Source: an uncultured Bacteroides sp.
Lineage (GTDB): Bacteria; Bacteroidota; Bacteroidia; Bacteroidales; Bacteroidaceae
Reading direction: 5' to 3'
DNA: 9,782 nt
Assembly (NCBI GenBank): GCA_900557355.1
Contig: USSR01000213.1
Location: 1 to 9,782, forward strand
Shown here: positions 7,306 to 9,782 of the stretch, piece by piece
How the letters are laid out: every line of letters starts with the position of its first letter
How positions within the stretch are numbered: position 1 is the first letter of the stretch
Program-made: the position numbers and the translations under genes
Notes under the pieces: generated by a model
The model's input: the letters and a program-made list of their open reading frames with translations, nothing else
What the model was told of the DNA's origin: nothing
Database searches by the model: none

Positions 7306-9537
7306 TTATAAATTGTCTTCAAAATACCGTGTTATCTTCTCATGCAGATGTACCCGGTCACGTCCTATGACATTGTGCTTATGCGTGGGATAGATGAATA
7401 AATCGGGATACGTACGTGCATCCACACAAGCTTTTATGAACGAAAGTGTGTGTTGTGGCACACAGGTATCGTCATGGTCATCGTGAATCAGTAATAGATG
7501 TCCTTTCAGGTTGCCTGCCAGATTCTTCAGGTTGCATTGTTCATAACCTTCCGGATTGCTTTGCGGCGTATCCATGTAGCGTTCTCCGTACATAATTTCA
7601 TAATATCCCCAGTCAATAACCGGCCCGCCTGCAACACCTACTTTGAATATCTCCGGATAGCGGAGCATCAGGGCTGTAGTCATGTGTCCGCCAAAGCTCC
7701 ATCCGTGTACACCGATGCGGTTACCGTCTACGTAAGGCAGGCTTTTCAGGAATTCCACACCTTTCACCTGGTCTTTTCCTTCTTCGATGCCGAGATGGCG
7801 GAAGGTGACATTTTCAAATTCAAGACCACGGTTATCGCTTCCGCGATTATCAAGGGTGAACATGATATAACCTTTGTTTGCCATGTAGATGTCCCAGCCG
7901 CGTGCACCGTTTTGCCAGCCACCGGTGACCATCTGTGCGTGCGGACCGCCATATACATAGATGATGGTGGGGTATTTCTTTGCCGGGTCGAAGTCTGCGG
8001 GTTTCACAAGGCGGTAGTAGAGGTCGGTCACGCCGTCGGCCGCCTTGATGGTACCGGTTTCTATATTTGGCATAGTGAAGCCCTTGAACGGATCTTCTGC
8101 TGTAAGCAGTGTATATTCCCGATGTTTTTTCGGGTTGGCAGACATTATCTTTATGCTACGGGGGCAAGTGGGCGAAGAAGATTTGTCAATGAGATGCGTA
8201 CCCATAAAGCCGGATAGCTGTGCCGAATGAATTCCTTCAGAGTTTCCTAAAAGGCTTCGTTTACAGTCCTTCAGACTGACAGAGTAAATATTGCTTTGTA
8301 GAGGAGAAGTTTCGGTACTCTGAATAATGACGTGCTGCGTCTGCCGGTTGAATCCTAATACTTGTTGTACCAACCATTCGCCTTGGGTCAGTTGCTTCAG
8401 CAATTCTCCTTTTACATTGTATAGATAGAGATGATTGAATCCGTCACGCTGGCTTTGGTAGATAAACTTGTTGTTGTCCCATGGCAGGAATACGATGGGG
8501 TGTTGAGGTTCTACGTATTTGGGATGCGTTTCCTCAAAGAGAGTAGCCATTAATTCACCGGTCTCGGTGTTGTATTGGCATAGTTTGGCATGATTCTGGT
8601 CGCGGTTCAATTCGATAAGATAGATGCTTTTGGCATCCGGAGCCCAACTGATATTGGTAAAATAACGGTCTGTGGGATCACCTGTGTTCAGATAGACCGT
8701 TTTCTGTGTTTCGGTGTTATAGATGCCTACCGTTACTTTATGGCTTGTCATGCCTGCCATAGGGTAACGTACATTATTCAGTTCACCTATGCGTGCTGTG
8801 ATGTCTACCAATGGATATTGTGTTACCATGCTCTCATCCATCCGGTAGAAAGCGAGCAGGTTTCCCTGGGGACTCCAATAGGTACCTTTGTTGATACCAA
8901 ATTCATTGCGGTGTACGCTTTGGCCGCATACGATACCTTCAGCTTCGGTGGTTACCTGACGAGTTTGTCCGTCATTGGTCATTACGTAGAGATTGTTGTT
9001 GAGTGTATAGGCCAAGTGGCGGCTCCCTTCGTTCCAATCTTCATTGGCAGCTTGGGCGGGACACGGTTGGTTCCAAATTAACTCTTTCTTTTTCCAGTCG
9101 ATAAGTACGCGGTATTTACCGGTGTTCAGCAAAAGGAGTGGGTCTACTTGGAGCAGAATTCCAATAACAGCACTGTGGGGAGTATTGATGGTCTTTGCGG
9201 AGTAGAAGTTACGCAACTTTCCTAACTCTTTTTCTGCCAATAGCTTATTGGCCTCTTTCAGGGTAATGACTGTGAAATTTTCTCCTGCTTTTGCTCCTAC
9301 TCCATTTACTGCCCAAATGCCTTTTATACTGTCGATACCCAATTCTAAGCATGCGGCATCACCATACCACTGATACCATTTGTTTTCAGCAATGCGATAC
9401 GTTTCTCCGCCAGGAAGCAAATCTTCCAGCGTTGGTTTCTTTAAATCTTGTGCCATAACGTTTGTTGCAAAGAGAGTGGGTAACGCCAATAGCGCTATTC
9501 CCATCCATTTACAGATTATCTTCATGTTCATAGTCAT
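7306..9537 (-). CDS. Exported S9 family serine peptidase, dipeptidyl-peptidase IV-like
   Basis: This 743-residue protein is an exported prolyl-oligopeptidase-family exopeptidase, probably releasing dipeptides in the periplasm or at the surface. A signal peptide spans about residues 1-29 (basic start, hydrophobic core, cleavage likely after NVMA). A DPP-IV-type beta-propeller follows (about 45-460), with WSPQGNLLAFYRMDES (221-236) and several WxP blade motifs. The alpha/beta-hydrolase domain (about 490-743) has YPTIIYVYGGPHAQ (522-535), the nucleophile in GWSFGG (S614), Asp in HDDHDDTCV (D689 by alignment with DPP IV D708) and His in HKHNV (H721). The paired Glu of true DPP IV appears reduced to E212 in NEFGI, so specificity is open. 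ATG 9537 overlaps the previous stop as ATGA; in-frame ATGs at 9531 and 9525 also fit, and MKIICKWMG (9525) would be a conventional signal-peptide start. purD follows after 37 nt. Confidence 0.93.
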   Translation of the reverse strand: MTMNMKIICKWMGIALLALPTLFATNVMAQDLKKPTLEDLLPGGETYRIAENKWYQWYGDAACLELGIDSIKGIWAVNGVGAKAGENFTVITLKEANKLLAEKELGKLRNFYSAKTINTPHSAVIGILLQVDPLLLLNTGKYRVLIDWKKKELIWNQPCPAQAANEDWNEGSRHLAYTLNNNLYVMTNDGQTRQVTTEAEGIVCGQSVHRNEFGINKGTYWSPQGNLLAFYRMDESMVTQYPLVDITARIGELNNVRYPMAGMTSHKVTVGIYNTETQKTVYLNTGDPTDRYFTNISWAPDAKSIYLIELNRDQNHAKLCQYNTETGELMATLFEETHPKYVEPQHPIVFLPWDNNKFIYQSQRDGFNHLYLYNVKGELLKQLTQGEWLVQQVLGFNRQTQHVIIQSTETSPLQSNIYSVSLKDCKRSLLGNSEGIHSAQLSGFMGTHLIDKSSSPTCPRSIKIMSANPKKHREYTLLTAEDPFKGFTMPNIETGTIKAADGVTDLYYRLVKPADFDPAKKYPTIIYVYGGPHAQMVTGGWQNGARGWDIYMANKGYIMFTLDNRGSDNRGLEFENVTFRHLGIEEGKDQVKGVEFLKSLPYVDGNRIGVHGWSFGGHMTTALMLRYPEIFKVGVAGGPVIDWGYYEIMYGERYMDTPQSNPEGYEQCNLKNLAGNLKGHLLLIHDDHDDTCVPQHTLSFIKACVDARTYPDLFIYPTHKHNVIGRDRVHLHEKITRYFEDNL

Positions 9538-9782
9538 TTATTGTCATTCTCTTTTCTGAATCCTTTTATTTCTATTCTGCCCATCGGAGTGCTTTTCACT
9601 TGTATTGCAGCACTCAGCTTTGCGAAGGCGGAGAAGAGCTCGTCGAATTGTTTCTCGTAACTGTCTCTGTCGGAGGTGACGTCTTCTTCCAGGTATTCAA
9701 TGCGTTCTCTTAGTTCGTCAAGTTCTTTCTTTGGGGCGTGGGAGAGAAGATATTGTCGCATACGGACGAAGGCGCGCATGAT
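9534..9782 (-). CDS. C-terminal part of an ORF6N-domain (KilA-N-related) protein, partial
   Basis: Only the last 82 or so residues are in the window, and the frame remains open at the edge. The codon before MRAFVRMRQYLLSHA is ATC (Ile), giving IMRAFVRMR. This matches the helix that ends ORF6N domains in Bacteroidota proteins (typically RIMxAFVxMRxxL), so the Met at 9779 is almost certainly internal and the DNA-binding part lies upstream. A charged, probably coiled-coil segment follows (ELDELRERIEYLEEDV and KQFDELFSAF), then a polar tail, GRIEIKGFRKENDNK. ORF6N domains occur in phage antirepressor-like proteins and in many chromosomal Bacteroidota proteins of unknown role. The stop overlaps the S9 peptidase ATG as ATGA, so the two are translationally coupled as annotated. 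Assignment rests on a short tail and should be read as likely, not certain. Confidence 0.7.
   Translation of the reverse strand: MMRAFVRMRQYLLSHAPKKELDELRERIEYLEEDVTSDRDSYEKQFDELFSAFAKLSAAIQVKSTPMGRIEIKGFRKENDNK

Noticed and set aside
7498..8217. A 239-codon open frame on the plus strand opposite the S9 peptidase hydrolase domain
   Set aside because: The minus-strand frame encodes the catalytic Ser motif and the full hydrolase fold; the plus-strand product resembles nothing and lacks a separate promoter.

Overview
The window looks like chromosomal DNA from a Bacteroides-type member of the Bacteroidota. Three things point there: the families present (a DUF2723/GT117 membrane glycosyltransferase, a DUF6427-like membrane protein, MnmD without the MnmC oxidase half, an S9B DPP-IV-like exported peptidase, an ORF6N-domain protein), the absence of clear Shine-Dalgarno sequences, and a TAnnTTTG-type -7 promoter element. 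This is inferred from protein reading, not from a database search.

All recognisable genes lie on the minus strand, so transcription runs from high to low coordinates. In that order: the 3' end of an ORF6N-domain protein (9534-9782, runs off the window); an S9 peptidase (7306-9537) overlapping it by an ATGA tetranucleotide; purD (5994-7268); a 75-nt gap filled by a palindromic array of 8-bp units (5926-5992); a multi-spanning DUF6427-like protein (4917-5918); a short VTT/YqaA-type membrane protein (4459-4932, overlapping the previous gene by 16 nt); mnmD (3800-4453, 5 nt after the VTT gene); a metal-binding lipoprotein like ZnuA (2834-3760); its ABC ATPase like ZnuC (1967-2806); a 153-nt intergenic region with a probable promoter; and a long GT117 membrane protein (1-1813, C-terminus off the window).

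The spacing suggests one or two multi-gene transcripts. ORF6N and the S9 peptidase are tightly coupled, and purD follows 37 nt later. After the repeat-filled gap, DUF6427-VTT-mnmD are packed with overlaps or a 5-nt gap, and znuA-znuC follow at 39 and 27 nt. The GT117 gene probably has its own promoter. The functions are mixed housekeeping (purine synthesis, tRNA wobble modification, divalent-metal uptake, exopeptidase, membrane maintenance, probable protein or envelope glycosylation) and do not form one obvious pathway. The metal transporter is incomplete here, because no permease gene is present.

I see no CRISPR array, insertion sequence, tRNA, rRNA or defence system. No gene-free stretch exceeds 153 nt. 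The most unusual non-coding feature is the 8-bp-unit palindrome downstream of purD. I do not see a convincing new biological system here.
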